From positions 38,643,111 through 38,707,110 of the forward strand of contig NC_092576.1 of NCBI RefSeq assembly GCF_037975245.1: a stretch of 64,000 nt of DNA, read 5' to 3'. Below, one piece after another: positions 10,765-23,439 of the stretch. The notes beneath the pieces are model-generated. The model had not been told where the DNA came from. It did not search any database and worked only from the letters and a program-made list of their open reading frames with translations. The translations under genes were made by a program, and so were the position numbers. Numbering within the stretch: the first letter of the stretch is position 1; the number at the start of each line of letters is the position of its first letter. The stretch comes from Apostichopus japonicus (Eukaryota > Echinodermata > Holothuroidea > Aspidochirotida > Stichopodidae).

Positions 10765-13320
10765 TGATATTGTAACATACTGTAGTCTTAGCCATACCTT
10801 GTAATGTAACATACTGTAGTGTTAGCAATACCTTTTATTGTAACATAGTGTAGTGTTAGCCATACCTTGTATTGTAACATACTGTAGTGTTAGCCACACC
10901 TTGTATTGTAACATACTGTAGTGTTATCCATACCTTGTAATGTAGAATACTGTAGTGTTAGCAAACTCTTTTAATGTAACATACTGTAGTGTTAGCCAGG
11001 CCTTGTATTGTAACATACTGTAGCGTTAGCAATACCTTGTGATGTAACATACTGTGATGTTAGCCATACTTTGTATTGTAACATACTGTAGTGTTAGCCA
11101 TACCTTTTATTGTAACATACTGTAGTGTTGGCCATACCTTGTAATGTAACATAATGTAGTGTTAGCAATATCTTTTATTGTAACATACTGTAGTGTTAGC
11201 CAGGCCTTGTATTGTAACATAGTGTAGCATTAGCCATGCCTTGTAATGTAACATACTGTGATGTTAGCCATACTTTGTATTGTAACATACTGTAGTGTTA
11301 GCAATACCTTTTATTGTAACATAGTGTAGTGTTAGCCAGACCTTGTATTGTAACATACTGTAGTGTTAGCCAGACCTTGTATTGTAACATACTGTAGTGT
11401 TAGCCATACCTTGTATTGTAACATACTGTAGTGTTAGCCATATTGTAACACACTGTAGCGTTAGCCATAATTCTTATTGTAACATACAGTACTGTAGTGT
11501 TAGCCAGGCCTTGTAACACACTGTAGCGTTAGCCATACCTCTTATTGTAACATACAGTACTATAGTGTTAGCCAGGCCTTGTATTGTAACATACTGTAGT
11601 GTTAGCTATACCTTGTATTGCAACATACTGTAGCGTTAGCCATACCTTGTATTGCAACATACGGTAGTGTTATCCATACATTGTATTGTTACACACTGTA
11701 GTGTTAGCAATACCTTTTATTGTAACATAGTGTAGTGTTAGCCATACCTTGTATTGCAAAATACTGTAGTGTTTGCCATACCTTGTATTGCAACATACTG
11801 TAGTGTTAGCCATACCTTGTATTGTAACACACTGTAGTGTTAGCAATACCTTTTATTGTAACATAGGGTAGTGTCAGCCATACCTTGTATTGTAACACAC
11901 TGTAGCGTTAGCCATACCTTGTATTGTTACATACAGTACTATAGTGTTAGCCAGGCCTTGTATTGTAACATACTGTAGTGTTAGCCATACCTTGTATTGT
12001 AACATACTGTAGTGTTAGCCATACCTTGTATTGTAACATACTGTAGTGTTAGCAATACATTGTATTGTAACATAGTGTAGTGTCAGATATACCTTGTATT
12101 GTAACATACTGTAGTGTTAGCCATACCTTGTATTGTTACATATTGTAGTGTTAGCCATACCTTGTATTGCAACATACTGTAGTGTTAGCCATACCTTGTA
12201 TTGTAACATAGTGTAGTGTTAGCCAGACCTTGTATTTTAACATACTGTAGTGTTAGCCAGACCTTGTATTGTAACATACTGTAGTGTTAGCCATACCTTG
12301 TATTGTAACATACTGTAGTGTTAGCCATATTGTAACACACTGTAGCGTTAGCCATACCTTGTATTGCAACATACGGTAGTGTTATCCATACATTGTATTG
12401 TAACACACTGTAGTGTTAGCAATACCTTTTATTGTAACATAGTGTAGTGTTAGCCATACCTTTTATTGTAACATACTGTAGTGTTGGCCATACCTTGTAT
12501 TGCAACATACTGTAGTGTTAGCCATACCTTGTATTGTTACATACAGTACTATAGTGTTAGCCAGGTCTTGTATTGTAACATACTGTAGTGTTAGCCATAC
12601 CTTGTATTGTAACACACTGTAGTGTTAGCCATACCTTTTATTGTAACATAGTGTAGTGTCAACCATACCTTGTATTGTAACACACTGTAGCGTTAGCCAT
12701 ACCTTGTATTGTAACATACAGTACTATAGTGTTAGCCAGGCCTTGTATTGTAACATACTGTAGTGTTAGCCATACCTTGTATTGTAACATACTGTAGTGT
12801 TAGCCATACCTTGTATTGTAACATACTGTAGTGTTAGCAATATATTGTATTGTAACATAGTGTAGTGTTAGATATATTTTGTATTGTAACACACTGTAGT
12901 GTTAGCCATACCTTGTATTGTAACACACTGTAGTGTTAGCCATACCTTGTATTGTTACATATTGTAGTGTTAGCCATACCTTGTATAGCAACATACTGTA
13001 GTGTTAGCCATACCTTGTATTGTAACATACTGTAGTGTTAGCAATACCTTTTATTGTAACATAGTGTAGTGTCAGCCATACCTTGTATTGTAACACACTG
13101 TAGTGTTAGCCATACCTTGTATTGTAACATATTGTAGTGTTAGCCATACCTTGTATTGCAACATACGGTAGTGTGATCCATACATTGTATTGTAACATGC
13201 TGTAGTGTTAGCAATACCTTTTATTGTAACATAGTGTAGTGTCAGCCATACCTTGTATTGTAACACACTGTAGTGTTAGCCATACCTTGTATTGTAACAT
13301 ACTGTAGTGTTAGCCATACG
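10765..13320. repeat. 34-bp minisatellite, about 75 copies
   Basis: The plus-strand unit runs ccttgtattgtaacatac then tgtagtgttagccata. About 75 units with scattered substitutions fill 2.56 kb. Variants include cacactg, a cagtacta insertion and gcaacatacggtag. The array begins some 20 bp beyond the splice donor of the NLR exon at 13341. On the minus strand each unit reads ..TACAAGGTATGG CTAACACTACAG.., which contains a donor-like site, a branch-point-like CTAAC and an AG. Short repetitive frames inside it (for example 13072-13266) are artefacts. Confidence 0.97.
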
Positions 13321-13340
13321 TTTCACACACATAACCATAC

Positions 13341-13417
13341 CTTGTACATTCCGTCTTTTTAATTCTTCTGGGATTTTCTCTGGTCTGATAGATTCAGGTA
13401 ATGTGCAGTTAAGAAAC
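13341..13417 (-). CDS. NLR gene, exon 4 (LRR region)
   Basis: The exon lies between an acceptor (atatcacag) above 13417 and a GTATGG donor below 13341. It has 77 bases: one base that completes TGG (Trp) with exon 3, 25 codons and one trailing base (phase 1). The peptide starts FLNCTLPESIRPEKIPEEL and ends RRNVQ. It directly continues the FRKLW of exon 3 into a leucine-rich-repeat-like segment. The gene must continue downstream on the minus strand, beyond the minisatellite. The last 12 bases across the donor (TACAAG then GTATGG) are identical to the repeat unit next door. Confidence 0.72.
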
Positions 13418-13539
13418 CTGTGATATAAAAATATATATTTGTCAAATGATCTTGTGTTTCTCTTTAAATACTAACAAACAGCTGACCTTATTATAGCCAG
13501 GTAACCTACTAAAAAACAGGGAATACCTCATTAATGTTA

Positions 13540-13790
13540 TCAACAAAATGCAAATATTTGCAATTGATATGACAGTTCTATTGAATAAACCAACGTATAA
13601 AATTCAAGATTTGAATTACTGAATTTATATGCTTGCACGGAATGGCACCTTCTTACCTGTCTGAGTTGATCACACTTCGAGTACCCAACACGCACCCTTC
13701 GCCCTAAGCCTATTACTCTCGTTCCACGCAGCACGAATAACAAGAAACACTAAGCCACGCAGCTTTTTCCGTCGCTGCACATGATGTATG
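13540..13790 (-). other. Possible untranslated first exon or promoter segment
   Basis: On the minus strand, a CpG-richer stretch ends in CAG followed by GTAAGA, an excellent donor at about 13657. The frame before it has an in-frame stop and no family features, so a 5' untranslated exon is more likely than coding. It sits between NLR exons 3 and 4 and could mark an internal promoter. This is weak inference. Confidence 0.2.
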
Positions 13791-15097
13791 GAACGGGCTT
13801 CCTTTCAACATTCGCATAATCAGAGACTTCACCTCCTTTAAATCACGCGTATTAACGAATCTCTTTCATTATAATATACATCTAATATTTAACGTCTATA
13901 CACAGACCTATTACGGAATGTCTATTTTCCTTTCATTATAATCTTTACCAACACGCACGCCGTCTACGTTTCACCATGTTCATTGTATCCTGTATATATG
14001 ACCTGTCAATCACATGTGTCACGTGGTTGAACACCTGCACAGCTAAAGTACATATTTTGTTACATCTCTTAGTTACTGTGAATACATCAAAAAAATGTAC
14101 CGCTGAAGGTCACCTTGACAATCGGTAAACCTGTACCTCTCTGTTTTAATACAATGTAGCCAATAACCAGCAATATAGTTTTCTTTCATAAAACAGAGAA
14201 AATCATCTTGTTTAATTGTTAATGTTTTTCTTCATACATGTTTTCACACTCAACAGGACTCTATCTTACTTGGGTCATAAATTCCTACAAAATCATTACT
14301 CCGATGTTTGCAGTTTCTTTGGCTTTGATTTTAACTGTTCATCAAAGAACAACACAAGAAGTTTTACGATTGAAACCAAAATTGTGTGCATGATTTACGC
14401 AATGACTCACTGATTTTGTTGGCAACCAATTAGTAATTAGTAATGATGACTTTCTTGAATTATTTAGGGTGATTTGTTTTTTAAGAATTTTTACTCTTGT
14501 AATTGCCTCTAAACATTGTTAGGAAATGTAATGTCTAAAATGTATAAAGAAAAAAGAAACAACCGGTTGTCAATGCTTCTCTTATTTTCACCTATATTTG
14601 GCATAATTTACGCCTTGATTTGAATTGAAAATAGGCGGCGTGGTTTGTCATAATATATACCGCGATATCTGTTTGACGAATTTACTGCACTCCACTCATA
14701 CGTATCTCTATTCTACAAATACACTCAAATAAGCCTTGCCTACAAAACATTTTGCGGAAATCGAAGCATTGTTATACAAGGACAATCTCGTATCGCAACA
14801 GTCTTACTGGAAGTTCAACCCCCCCCCCCCTGGGCCGCGATAAAAAATATTTACGAAATAAAGCTTTATAAACAAGTTTATCTTATTAATTGCATTCAGA
14901 TAACCTTAAACTTCCAATTTATCCGGCCAAACCAACCTGTTCCTGTATGACGGCATCTTTGATGCTATTTGTTGTCTATTACCTTTTGTCGGTTCCTTTG
15001 AATGTACAGGATTAAATAATCGAATAATTTATTAAATCTTTTGTAATTATAAAAACTTTCCTCTCCTCATATTGATTTTATCTTGTAAGTTACTTAC

Positions 15098-15309
15098 CAG
15101 AGTTTCCTGAATTTCTTAGACGGCAGTACATAGTGCAATAATCCTACAATATCTTCCTCAGTAAGTTCTGGTTGGTAGTTCGTGTCTGCATTCACCAATA
15201 ACTTCTCCAGTGATGAGAGGCTTGGTAGAGCAATACCAGACCGGAGGATGATGGTATTGTTGTCAACCTTACTGAAGGACCACTGCAGGGTTAGATCACA
15301 TATTGGGAT
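15098..15309 (-). CDS. NLR gene, exon 3 (start of LRR region)
   Basis: The exon lies between an acceptor (catctctcttcag) above 15309 and a GTAAGT donor below 15098. It has 212 bases, enters in phase 0 and leaves in phase 2. The peptide begins IPICDLTLQWSFSKVD, has LPSLSSLEKLLV, then LTEEDIVGLLHYVLP and ends KKFRKL. The LxxLxxLxxL spacing and the W-S-F segment fit the region after NACHT in invertebrate NLR receptors. Entry phase matches the end of the NACHT exon (29493) and exit phase matches the exon at 13417. I assign all to one gene, although 14 kb of intron with a nested transposon separates exons 2 and 3. Confidence 0.75.
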
Positions 15310-15753
15310 CTGAAGAGAGATGGATGAAAGATTACACTTTAGATACATGACCTCATGGACATAAATAGTACTAAACATACTTACCACTGTTAACAGAGTA
15401 ATATATTTTCTTAGAAATTCAAATAAAAGCAATACTAATGCCCAGGTCCCTCTCCAAAATAAAACGAAGAATTAATTTTGAAAAGAAACTGCAAAATTAC
15501 AAATAAATAAATGAACAATATGAAAAACAGAGTTGAACTCACTACCGATGTGTTGAGTTACCGTGAGTACGTACAGTAGGATAGTCAAATTTGGTTTCGA
15601 CTATAAGGAAAACAAAATGCTTTCCCCATAAAAATATAGGAATAGCCTCGAGTATAAATTTATACAAGTGATTGCAGATCTCGAGTTAAATCATTTAGGC
15701 TAAGGTATTGTCAATCTGCCCTTTAACCACCACGCCCCCACCCCTCTTCCGCC

Positions 15754-17440
15754 CTACCAGACTAACTCGACAGAACAACACATGTGCCGGCTGGGTGATA
15801 ACAATATACATGGTAGTAAAACCCATTCGCTATACCTAACAACTGGTATCAATGATTTGTAGCAAGTAAATTTAATCAGGCACTTTAACATTTTCTTCAT
15901 CATAGCTTGGTCTTCAAACACAAACTTATTTGTACCAGTCTTGAAAAATAACATGCTAAGAAATTAATTAGAAAATCGTAAACATTAAACTATCACGTCT
16001 GTACACTCATCGTTCATCACACTAGTATAAGCGCGGTTGTAAGACCTAAATCTACATAATGTAACCGCAAGAATGTACGTTACCTCACGACACATCTTAA
16101 TTTTTATAACATTTAAACTGTATTTTCTTTTAATTCTCTCAATCTTCTCATATGTACTACTCTTGCATGATAACATAGTAAAAGTAAGTTAGAAAATATT
16201 ATGTGATAGTACCTGACAAGCTTAGTTGCAATTTATATTATCACCACCCCCCCCCCCCTCAATCCCTTATATGTACTGTTTAAAACGCCTCAACCTGCAT
16301 ACAGTAAGAACGAACATGCCTTCCCGACATATACGGAGTAAACACGACCCGTGTAAATACCGTAACAAGCAACGTCACGTAAACGCTATTTCATATAATG
16401 ATTGTGCAACACATTCCACGCCTATGAATTTGTCTATGCAATGTTTGTTGTAGGCTTATTCTTTGTCGTGTCTACTCTAAAGCAGTACTTCAGCTGGGCC
16501 TATTTTACATAACGTTATCCACCCCCCCCCCCTTTGCCCTGAACAAACTCTCCATAACAAACACACAATAAATGTCACGGCTGGGAGATATCTATACCTG
16601 ATAATATAACCCATTAGCTACACCTAACAGCTGAAATGAATGGTTTATAACATGTAAAAAGTCGTTTGTTTGAATTCTCTTTATATCTTTCTGGGTGAAC
16701 AGTACGAACCCACACTCATCTGTAACAGTCTTTCTTGCATGAGAAAATCGTAAGAGATAAGTTAGAAAATAGTGTGTTGACATTACATGATATTTGTGAA
16801 ATAGAAGTTTATATTACTTTCCCCGTTTCTCGTTCCCTACTCTGTACACTCATCGATCATCACATTAGCATTAACGCGGTTAATCAGGCCTTAACCCAGC
16901 AAACACAAAAACGTTTTTAAAACGTTTCGTTTTTTGTTTTGATAATGTTATCTGTGGTGTAATAAATATGTCACGAAAACGTTTTCAGGCTATTATTTCA
17001 AAACATGTTTTCATTAAAACATTAAAATAACATTAATATAACATTTATATCCCATAAAAACGTTATGCCGACGTTTTCATAACACCACATTTAACGTTAT
17101 AAAAACAAATTTTAGAGGCTCTTTTAAAAATTTTATGATGACGTTTTGTATTTGCTGGGAACCTATATACAGTCATCGCAAGAACTAACTGTTCGCCCCG
17201 ACACATGCAGAGTAAATACAACCGACACACGCCCGTATGAACCGCTGACAAGCTACCGCCACGTAAACTCTGGTCAGACACTAGTTTTAAATTATAATAT
17301 TTTGTTTTTTTATCACTGTAAACAAATTCAATGCATTTTATATTCTCTCAAAAATGTTTGTTGTTGGCCCATTTTTTGTCGTGTCTAAAGTAGTAGCCTA
17401 TTGTGCAGCTGCAAATGTTACAATGTTACAGCATCATCAC
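15754..17440. repeat. Diverged tandem duplication of about 0.8 kb
   Basis: Landmarks occur twice in the same order. These include ggctggg-gata near 15789 and 16580, tgtacactcatcg near 16000 and 16842, gcggtt near 16032 and 16875, an acatatacggag/acatgcagag-taaacac block near 16328 and 17201, and tttgtcgtgtct near 16465 and 17375. The copies are clearly diverged. The second copy is interrupted by the MITE at 16895-17159, so the first copy serves as an approximate empty site. Confidence 0.6.
16895..17159. mobile_element. MITE with CCCAGCAAA ends and AAAACGTTTT core repeats
   Basis: The left end CCCAGCAAACACAAAAACG pairs with the reverse complement of the right end, CCCAGCAAATACAAAACG. The 265-bp interior is built from ACGTTTT and AAAACGTT palindromic words. 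It lies in copy 2 of the local duplication. Comparison with copy 1 suggests insertion at a CCT, which would give a 3-bp duplication, but the flanks are too diverged to be sure. Confidence 0.7.
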
Positions 17441-17747
17441 TGCTACAGTAAATATCTTTGCTAAACGTGAGTTACTACCACTCTCGATGTAACCGCACGG
17501 CCAAATACATTATCACTACCAGTACCAGGGCTAACTCGGCTATCGGAATGTCTGATTGGATTTAGGGCCTAGTGATATGTTACTCGGTATCTATACGTAC
17601 GGATTAGTGTCGAATTAATAACTATTATAAACACAGTTATATTCCTTAACACAAGCTATTTAAATCAGCATACAGCCATGTTTTATGGCCAGTGGTAAAG
17701 TCCTAGCATATCTTGACAGAAATAAACAAACCCGTTTATAGTATAGT

Positions 17748-18224
17748 CAGTATTGCGAAGTTCGGCATACTGCGAAGTTCGGGCACCCTAAGAAATACAC
17801 GATTTTCACCACGAAAACCTACAGGAAGAGCCAAATTTCACCAAAAAGTACGAAGCTACAGTTATTTTCTCTCCAAAATGTCCCGTGTGCAAGAAATTAC
17901 TTACATATTAGTCAATAAAATGACGGAGATCTATGAAGTCTGTTATATTACTGAAAAAGCAACTGCGCCACCAATTTTATCACCAGCGCCACACTGTGGG
18001 TTGCGTGTCCGAACTTCGCAATACTCTAGCAAGAAATACCAGTTCCACAATCACGAAGAATCTTCTTGGAAAACAACGTGAAAACAGTTTGCAGGAAAGA
18101 AAGTTTGGCCGTGTATCGTACTATAACAAAATTCTCCCACCATATGAAGTATATTTTCAAATGATTTATACCAGAAGATTTAGTTTTGGGGTGTTTTAAG
18201 TCTTAAGTGGCCGAACTTCGAAGT
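17748..18224. mobile_element. Longer member of the GCGAAGTTCGGACAC MITE family, rearranged
   Basis: The left end is cagtattgcgaagttcgg, with the end motif repeated at 17769. The right end in reverse complement is acttcgaagttcggccac. The first 180 bases match the reverse complement of the MITE at 9119-9331. The final 40 bases match its other end (ttttggggtgttttaag). Between them, from about 17925 to 18180, is extra sequence with another inverted end motif (gtgtccgaacttcgcaatact at about 18006). It looks like a nested or recombined pair of elements. Confidence 0.6.
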
Positions 18225-19818
18225 CACCATCCTACTAGGTCTAGCCTAACCATCCAGAATCGGTGTACATAATTTGCAGTACTATAACTAAACTTACCTT
18301 GAAAGCATGCAAGATTGTTTTAGTAGGACTTTATCCTAATGCGGTGATAAACGTATAGGCCTAGACTGAACATATCCTAACTGCGTATGTCCAAATAAAA
18401 GCTCCGTCCTCAACACAGTCAAAACACCGTTATATTGTAATGGTCGATGCGCCTGTATTGACGCTGCAGGCCGAATGGCTGACATTCTAATATCTGCCTT
18501 ACACTTACAGTATTGTAGTAGTTGTAATGCTTCAATTGAACAGGTGTTATATATAAGCTGTGAATAGTCTACTGAGCGGTGAATAGGTAGTTATCGTAAC
18601 TCGCCCTAGTTTACCTTTTGAGAACAATATAATTATTAATATTGTAATATTGCATTTAGATAATGAATGAAAAACGTATTACCTACGAATGCTGCTGACA
18701 GGAAGAAACGTCTACGAGAGATGGTAGCAAATTACTGTGTAGCCGGTCGGATCAATTCAAACATAAACAACAGTTTTTGGATCGATGAACAGTCGATATT
18801 AAGTGGGGGCGCACTCCAAAAAACTGGTCTTAGAGATTGACCGGAACATGTTAAATATTATAAACTAGATAGTGTATATCACTGTTCGTTTTCATCTATT
18901 TATACTCTTCGTTATATATGTCATTGATTAGTTTACAGACTCAGATAACAGAAAAAGGTCATCTAACCATGGTAGCAATTCAATAGAGCAAAACCCTGAA
19001 AACTGTGCTTGTTTTCATTAGATTCATGGCATTAATGAAATAGTACCATTTGTTCTATTCTAGTGCCCCGTTTTTTAGAGTGCAATTTCTGTTATGTAAA
19101 CTGCTTCACTTTTTTGGGAAATATGAATACAGAACATTCAATGAATAATTGTCCGCTTTAGTGCATCAATAGTTGTCGGGACGTTTTTATGTAGTGTGGT
19201 TAGCACAAATCCCACTGAACCTTGAATTTTGTGCACACCTACCCACCCCCCCCCCACCCACCCATGGATGCTTTATGAATCCATCGAAGGAAGAGGAAAA
19301 TAGTTACATCGGAGTAATGTGTGACTTACCATACCAGGAGATCTACTTTTACTGTTATGTTCCTCAATAATGATTTCAGAAAGAACTGTAGTAATTGTTT
19401 GTATACCGCTCTCCTCAAATGATAAGCTAATTACGTAACACGAACGACTAAGCGTAGTACTTGCTCACTACAAAGTACTTACGATTCGTCCACGGGAGAA
19501 AACTGAGGCTCACTTTCTTATACATTCAGTAAGTTCAATATAGAAATTACACTAGGTAGGAATACAAAAGAACTCGGCTGAACATAATACGTAAAGACAG
19601 CAGTATAACAACAGTGACAGAAACAAACAAATGAGACAACACCAATAGGAAACAGAAAGAGAGAAAAGTAAGCAGCCGGTAATTATACAATGAGTTATTA
19701 TTAAGCAGTATTTACAAAAGTTTTCGACATTTGATATGAGAGCAGCAGAGTTTTATCCTGCAGTACGCATATAGTGTATGTTATGCTGAGAGGGAATAAG
19801 CCTATTTGAGGGTATATA

Positions 19819-20250
19819 CACTGTTAAAAATAATGGGCAAAATTTACCCAACTTTTTAACCAACGTTGGGCATGTATTCAGCAACCTCAAAAGTTGGGCA
19901 AAAATTGACCAACCCAAATAGGTATAATAAATTCTCAACAGTTGGGAGGGGAATTACCCAACTGTTCAGGTTAGCCATTTCCCCAACTGTTGGGTGGGTC
20001 ATTCATTTTGTTGGGCAAATCATTTAACCAACGTATGGGTTAAGGCACCAGTAATGTATCCATCTGTTGAGCAGTTCATTTAGCCACCTGTTGGGTGTAT
20101 ACTAAATTTGTCCCAATTGTTGGACAATTCATGGATTTTGTTGGGCATTTGCAACAACCAAATGTTGGGTTAATCCTGAACCACTTCCAACTGTTGGGGG
20201 TTTCTTAGATCGTGTTGGGCAATAATGGAAAAGAACTGTTGGAATTCTAA
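19819..20250. repeat. Subterminal CCCAAC/GTTGGG palindromic repeats of copy A
   Basis: Over 430 bp the words gttgggcaa, cccaactgttggg and accaac recur roughly every 30-40 bases in both orientations. CCCAACTGTTGGG near 19983 is a full palindrome. The same words return near the opposite end of the element at 24700-24960. Confidence 0.75.
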
Positions 20251-22599
20251 AAAATCTAAGACATCACATCCTTTGAAATAAAGAAAGATACTGTATTTTG
20301 TAATACATGGAACACCTTTATTCACTGACCTTGAAAAAGACATATATAACTATCATGGGTGAATAAACTTATTGTTGAATGAACTGAACTTGAACAAGAC
20401 ATATAACTATAATGGTTGAAGAAACTTATTGTTGACTGAACAGTATAATTTGATATAAGAAGTCTTAAATTCCGGTATTCTTGAAACAAGGGTATGAACT
20501 GAAATAAATTAATTAATGAAGCCATATGTTTCATTTATGTAGGGTTCACGCACATTCCTTGGAAACTCATTTTGATCTGAAAACAACCTTCCCTAAAGTG
20601 ACATTAACATTTGTGGCCTCAATTTTCTTAAGAATCCCACAGGATAAATTTTATGGAAAAAAAATACCAATGGCTTTGTGATTCCTTGCCATGAGAACTA
20701 AAATCCCCCTTGTACATCATACACCAATTTTGCATTAATATTTTAACCTTTCAACTTAAGTTTAACCCCAAAAGTTTCAGTAATGTGGATCAAAATCACA
20801 TATACACCCTCCATTTCTGGAGTACCCATGTCTGAAAGTGTACTGGTTAAAATTAATATTTAACCAATGCAAGGGTGGATCAAAATGGGCTGCAATCAAG
20901 GGGTGTAAAGCTCCATACTATAGTTAAACAGGAAGCAAAACAGGTTGTCAGCAATGTTCTTGTACCTAAATGCTTACTGCCTTCAGCCCAGTACTGCCCT
21001 TGCTGTCTTTTCTTGTTTAGGAAATGGAAATTTGCTGTGGTCAGACTCACTCCATCTCTAGATCTATGTTAGGACCTATGTTTTCATCACCATAGCTAAT
21101 CACTTATTACCTTTGGGTTCCTTTAAACTCATCATTAATTAATTAATAATTATGTGGAACCATGTACAAAGTTGAATGTACAAAATTTACAGCAATTTCT
21201 TTTGCACTTGAACAATTGTCTTCCACAATCTAATGATATTGGCAAAACATTTTCCACAAAATGATTACTACATAACTAGCCATCTTTAAATTGTTGAATA
21301 GGTCTCTTTTTTAGATGAACATGAATGTAACACTCTTAAACTTTTGTTCAAATGAATAATGGAATTAAAGGGGATATGAGGGCTGGCCAAAAAATGTCTT
21401 TGAAAATGTTCTTCATGATAATTAAAACAAAGGTCCGCAAATTTTGATATATTGCTATGCTAATTTCTGTGTTTCTGTGCTGTGAAGCAAGCTATACAAT
21501 GTTCATATGATTTAAAAACTGATAACATTCTTTAGGGCCATTCCATGTGACGTAAGACACAAATCAGAGGGAAATTTTACACTTGTTTTCAATATCATGT
21601 TCAGTACCGTACAAGTCTGTAGTTAAGTCAGAAGCCTATAGTTCCTGAACTTTGAAAACCCAAAATAAATTCTGTCACCACTGCGAAACATTAATGCTTT
21701 CCCATTGCGAATTATATCGCCCTCAACATTTGTCACGTAAGTCACGCAGAGAAATGAAGAATTTAAACTTTTTGGAGGAAATCAATAAATGCTGTGAAGC
21801 ATTGAGAGAAATCTGCTAAGGGGCCTATTATATCTGAAAAGGACACATTGAGGAGTAACTTCAAGGTAAAATTTAATTGATATGCATTTTATACTGATAT
21901 TCTTATGCAAATTAATCACGTAAGGCACACTGTTCAGTTTCCTTTCAGTTTCCAAATATACAAGGTAACACAGGCTAAGGGAATGTTTGCAAGTTCATTA
22001 CATTGAGATGGGGAAGGGGGAAGGGTCTATTCTACATATGTAAAAATGTAAAAATAGTGGATAGAAAGAGCACAAGTATGTCAGTTCATTGTACACTTGC
22101 TCATTACACAGTAGTTGCTGGAAGAATTTTAATTGGTGGTGCAAATCAAGAGTAAGTTTCAAAATAACATTTGCAGTCACATTGTGCTTAAAGCTCTGCC
22201 TTTCATGGGTGCCCTTAATAATGTTGTCATTTTGATTTAAGTGAATACAATTACAGAGTAAGTTCAAATCTAGATGTTCAGTTGTACATAAACATTCCTA
22301 TGGACTAGTTCTGCGAAATATCTTAACTTAAGTGCTACAATAGCTAAATAGTTCCTTAATTAGCCGTAAAATCACGGCAACTGCCCATTTCAGCACGTTC
22401 ATTACACAAATGTAACCTACATATACTCGTATCATCCAATTTTTTTACCCAATTCCATGATAAATGCATGCTTCAAAAATGAATTTCTAGACACCTTGTA
22501 ATTTGTGTCGAAGTTTGAAACAGCGGTATTAGGGCTTTGGATATGTATCCCATTATGATACCTCGAGGAAAAAAGGCTCCGAGCCAGGTGATAAACTGT
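20251..22599. other. Non-coding interior of copy A
   Basis: I see no supported exon. A short twofold repeat (gacatatataactat, aaacttattgttga) covers about 20306-20445. The segment lies downstream of the minus-strand gene and may be its 3' untranslated part plus element body. Confidence 0.35.
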
Positions 22600-22899
22600 T
22601 TAAGGACTGGCAGCATTCTTCAGGAAAGCTCTGAAAGACCGGATGGAGGAGGAAAGATTCTTCATTCCTGATTGTTTATATATGCAACTTTCAATGAAAT
22701 CCAAAACATTTCGGCAGTGGTGCTGGTACTACAAGTTGAATATGTAGTGTGCTTTATAGCAGATGTCGACTCCTTCAGAGAGTGTCTGCACGCTCACTGC
22801 GTGCCTCTCCAAGATAACAAACACTTGTGATGGTGTCAGCTTGAAGTCTGAGTAAAACTCAAGGATGAAAGGCTGAGATCTTCATTCACTGCTTATTCC
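22600..22899 (-). pseudogene. C-terminal exon of the SAM-family gene, copy A (broken)
   Basis: An acceptor (catacttacag) lies above 22899. After a short disrupted start, the frame reads QPFILEFYSDF, then SQVFVILERHAVS, EGVDICYKAHYIFNL, an in-frame TAG, then VLDFIESCIYK and a long tail to TAA at 22602-22600. The same order (QPF, F-V-I-hydrophobic-E-R-H-A, D-h-C-aromatic-K, W/L-x-F-h) appears at 42434 and 52423, which defines a conserved terminal domain. One stop and a frame break near the beginning make this copy non-functional as read, barring assembly error. It lies 3' of the exons at 24624 and 23832. Confidence 0.65.
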
Positions 22900-23439
22900 C
22901 TGTAAGTATGAAGGCAAATGGGTGTGCTCCTGTGAAACCAATAGAAGCAATGAAAAGTAGCTTTTAGTATTCCATGTTCAAATTGATTTATTTCTGGTGT
23001 GTTCTATATTACAGCCAAAACCATTTACTTTATGCATATCACAAATATGTTATTGAACTTGTAGTATAAATTAAAAATGGAAACGCTCCCTTTTGATATG
23101 TCTAACCAGTAGGATGATACCAGCACACCACTGATTCATATGTAGAATTAGTTTGGAGGGACTTAACTGACTTAAGATCATCTAAGTGAACAAGAAGATT
23201 GTCGTAGGGCATTAGTTGGCACCTCCTTCCCATTCGAAATATAAATGTAGGTCACAATGGGTACATGCTAGTTTTGAACTTTGGGATTTTGCACAATCCA
23301 ATGCCCAACAATAGCAATACTACACCCAATACTACTGATACTAATACTACTACTACCACCAACGACAAGAAGAACAAGAACAAGAAAAAAAAAGAAGAAC
23401 AGCAACAATAACAATAATGATGAAAATACAGCTTAAAGG

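Noticed and set aside
13072-13266. Repetitive 64-codon frame in the 34-bp array
   Set aside because: It is a by-product of the minisatellite period and has no start context or family features.
10765-13320. CRISPR-like array
   Set aside because: Units are contiguous with no unique spacers, in eukaryotic intron DNA.
17713-18199. Two plus-strand frames of 122 and 88 codons
   Set aside because: Both lie within a MITE and match its non-coding relative at 9.1 kb.
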